A stretch of DNA of 14,738 bases from RUG806 sp963624415. Lineage in GTDB: Bacteria > Bacillota > Clostridia > Oscillospirales > Acutalibacteraceae. The position numbers and the translations under genes were made by a program. Numbering within the stretch: position 1 is the first letter of the stretch; each line of letters begins with the position of its first letter. Below are positions 12,892 to 14,738 of the stretch, in pieces. The notes under the pieces are model-generated. The model was given only the letters and a program-made list of their open reading frames with translations, did not search any database and was not told where the DNA came from. The stretch lies in assembly GCA_963624415.1 (NCBI GenBank), contig CAVFPQ010000052.1, positions 1 through 14,738 of the forward strand. Reading direction: 5' to 3'.

Positions 12892-14580
12892 ATGAAAAAA
12901 ATAACAGCGGTACTTATTGCCGTCCTTCTGCTTTTTTCGGCAATGCAGATAACGGCTTTTGCGAGTACAACGGAAAACTATGTCGTAAACACCTCTAACG
13001 GAATGGTGCTTTACGTAAGAGCCGGTGCGGGTACGAATTATGAGCAATTGGGTAAGCTCACATCCGGCACGAAAATTTCGGTACTCGAAACAAAATCGGT
13101 TAATAATACAGAATGGGGACGCATCATCTACAACAAAAAAGAAGGATGGGTCTGTCTTTCATATTGCGTAAAAGAGACGGAAACAATCAAAAACGACACA
13201 GTACCGACATATGACGATATACCCGATGAATATATTGTAAATCAGACCGTAATCGACATTTCAAGATTTAATGAAACATCTTCGTTTGACTGGAGCAAGC
13301 TTAAAGCAGCGGGTGTAGACGGTGTTATTATCCGTGTCGGCGGAACTTATACAAAATCAAAAACGGTATATAAAGACAACTTGTTTATGACGCATTATAA
13401 AAACGCCAAGGCGGCGGGACTTGAAGTCGGTGCGTACTTTTTCAGCTATGCTTTAACAAAAGAAAAGGCACTTGAGGAAGCACAGTTTACAATTAATACT
13501 CTTAAACAGAATAATTGTGAGCTTACCTTGCCGGTGTTTATTGATATCGAGGATTACGAATCCGATACTCAGCACCGCAAGGCAGGCACAGCCGCCTGCG
13601 ACACGGTTGTAAATACGTTCTGCGATACTGTAAAGGCGGCAGGATATTTCCCGGGCATTTATTGCAGTCTTGACTATACAAGAACCGTTTTAAGTGCATC
13701 GGTGTTTGAAGGCAGAGCTGTCTGGATTGCACACTGGCAGAGCGAATGCGGCTACATGGGCGAATATCACTTGTGGCAATATACCGAAATCGGCACTGTA
13801 ACAGGATACAAAGGAGAAATTGACATAAGCAAATGCTATGTTGACTTTTCTGAGCTTATTTCACAGGGAATACTTACTACAAATGTATCGGAAGCGATAA
13901 CCCATACTTCATCAGATGAAATGATATCATTTATCGGGCGTGACACAATAAATGTCGGCGACACCCTGACCGCCGCTCAGAGGCTGCTTTTGCACTCTCC
14001 GACCGACAAAATAACACCGCTTACGACAAACACATATGAAGACGCCTATAAATCGACAGGCGGAATAAAGCTGACATACGACACAGATAACTACACTGTG
14101 CTTACAGCCGAATATTCCTACGGTGACGATTGCAAGCACGAAAAAACGACAACCGAGACAAAAGCGGCAACATGCACGGGATACGGCACTTCATCTGTTG
14201 TCTGTCAGACCTGCAAAAAGACAATTTCGGCAAAGGTAACGACACCGCCTGTTGCTCACAAAATGAATGACGGTTACACTGTGAATGCTTCAACGGACAC
14301 CGAGCAGGTTACAATTATCAGGACATGCGCGACATGCGGAAAAGCAACAACCGAAACCGTAAAATACGGCGATATTGATGAATCCGGCAAAATCGATGTT
14401 GCCGATGCCCGTCTTGCTCTCAGAGTCGCTGTTAAGATTGACACCTTCAACGACAGGCAGACAGCCGCCGCAGATGTAAACTTTGATAAAAAAGTCAGCG
14501 TTGACGATGCGAGATACATTCTGCGACTTGCGGTTAATCTTGACAGTGCGGCAAATCTGATTAAGACAATGTACAAGTAA
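12892..14580 (+). CDS. Secreted SH3b-GH25 muramidase with Cys-rich module and type I dockerin
   Basis: This 562-residue protein is predicted to cleave the glycan backbone of peptidoglycan outside the cell. A signal peptide ends at AFA-S (cut after about residue 24). A bacterial SH3 domain (about 30-93, LYVRAGAGTNYEQLGKL, GWVCLSYC) is a likely wall binder. The GH25 domain (about 118-325) has VIDISRF (D122), GAYFFSY and the catalytic-type FIDIED (D218, E220). About 80 residues of unrecognised sequence follow (about 331-412). Then comes a Cys/His module (C414, H416, C428, C438, C441) with a partial second unit (C479, C482). The C-terminal dockerin (about 493-553) has two calcium loops: D494, D496, S498, D502, D505 and D528, N530, D532, S536, D539. 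AGAGG lies 6 nt before the ATG. A 24-bp gap suggests co-transcription with ispG. Confidence 0.95.
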   Translation: MKKITAVLIAVLLLFSAMQITAFASTTENYVVNTSNGMVLYVRAGAGTNYEQLGKLTSGTKISVLETKSVNNTEWGRIIYNKKEGWVCLSYCVKETETIKNDTVPTYDDIPDEYIVNQTVIDISRFNETSSFDWSKLKAAGVDGVIIRVGGTYTKSKTVYKDNLFMTHYKNAKAAGLEVGAYFFSYALTKEKALEEAQFTINTLKQNNCELTLPVFIDIEDYESDTQHRKAGTAACDTVVNTFCDTVKAAGYFPGIYCSLDYTRTVLSASVFEGRAVWIAHWQSECGYMGEYHLWQYTEIGTVTGYKGEIDISKCYVDFSELISQGILTTNVSEAITHTSSDEMISFIGRDTINVGDTLTAAQRLLLHSPTDKITPLTTNTYEDAYKSTGGIKLTYDTDNYTVLTAEYSYGDDCKHEKTTTETKAATCTGYGTSSVVCQTCKKTISAKVTTPPVAHKMNDGYTVNASTDTEQVTIIRTCATCGKATTETVKYGDIDESGKIDVADARLALRVAVKIDTFNDRQTAAADVNFDKKVSVDDARYILRLAVNLDSAANLIKTMYK

Positions 14581-14616
14581 AAATCAGCGGTATCAAGTGG
14601 GCGGTAATATTGAGAC

Positions 14617-14738
14617 AATGCATAATTCATAATGCATAATGCATAATTTCGGAAGTCCTGCGGACTTGGATTGTATTTTTAATGCAGAATGTAGAATGCA
14701 TAATGCATAATTTCGGAAGACACTGCGTGTCTTGGATT
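14617..14738 (+). repeat. Composite repeat with 7-mer arrays and hairpins (copies 7 and 8)
   Basis: The order is: a four-unit AATGCAT-type array (14617-14644), AATTTCGG, hairpin AAGTCC-TGC-GGACTT (14653-14667), GGATTGTATTTTT, a second four-unit array AATGCAG-AATGTAG-AATGCAT-AATGCAT (14681-14708), AATTTCGG, then hairpin AAGACAC-TGC-GTGTCTT (14717-14733) and GGATT at the window edge. This matches the element at 4846-4959 in part order, spacer and array pattern, but lies on the other strand. It starts 36 bp past the lysozyme-gene stop and may continue beyond the window. Confidence 0.9.

Noticed and set aside
12892..14580. Prophage endolysin
   Set aside because: It has a signal peptide and a dockerin, and no holin or other phage genes are nearby; it follows a housekeeping operon.

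Overview
The window looks like chromosomal DNA from a low-to-mid GC Firmicute of class Clostridia, most likely a gut member of the Oscillospiraceae/Ruminococcaceae. Three things suggest this: strong AGGAGG-type ribosome binding sites, the conserved pyrH-frr-uppS-cdsA-dxr-rseP-ispG order typical of Firmicutes, and a secreted lysozyme-like protein ending in a type I dockerin. No tRNA, rRNA, transposase, phage gene or CRISPR array was found. The assignment rests on gene content only; species is not resolved.

Layout. Positions 1-250 hold no gene, only hairpin and G-rich intergenic repeats. An OmpR-type response regulator (251-952, minus) and nagA (1045-2217, minus) follow. Divergent from nagA run a BadF-type N-acetylglucosamine kinase (2395-3330) and a GH4 6-phospho-glycosidase (3350-4636). 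These converge on an NahK-like N-acetylhexosamine 1-kinase (4980-6122, minus). The 343-bp gap between the convergent genes has a strong bidirectional terminator and several repeats. Divergent from nahK starts the housekeeping block: pyrH, frr, uppS, cdsA, dxr, rseP, ispG (6282-12867). A secreted SH3b-GH25-dockerin protein (12892-14580) follows after 24 bp, and the window ends in another copy of the composite repeat.

How the genes work together. The left half reads as an amino-sugar locus. The GH4 enzyme would release a phosphorylated sugar from a 6-phospho-disaccharide. The BadF-type kinase would make GlcNAc-6-P from free GlcNAc, and NagA would deacetylate it to GlcN-6-P. The NahK-like kinase would make a HexNAc-1-P that can enter the UDP-sugar pool. 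The right half links UMP kinase, ribosome recycling, phospholipid head-group activation (CdsA), MEP isoprenoid synthesis (Dxr, IspG), undecaprenyl diphosphate synthesis (UppS) and an intramembrane protease (RseP).

The most unusual signal is not a gene. It is a composite intergenic repeat: a G-rich box (core GGCCGGGGAC or GGCCGGGGTC), a 6-7 bp hairpin with a 3-nt loop, and, at two loci, an AATGCAK 7-mer array between two hairpins. The hairpin occurs eight times, and its stem sequences covary while still pairing. The G-rich box occurs four times, each time 6-17 nt past a stop codon and in the sense direction of that gene.
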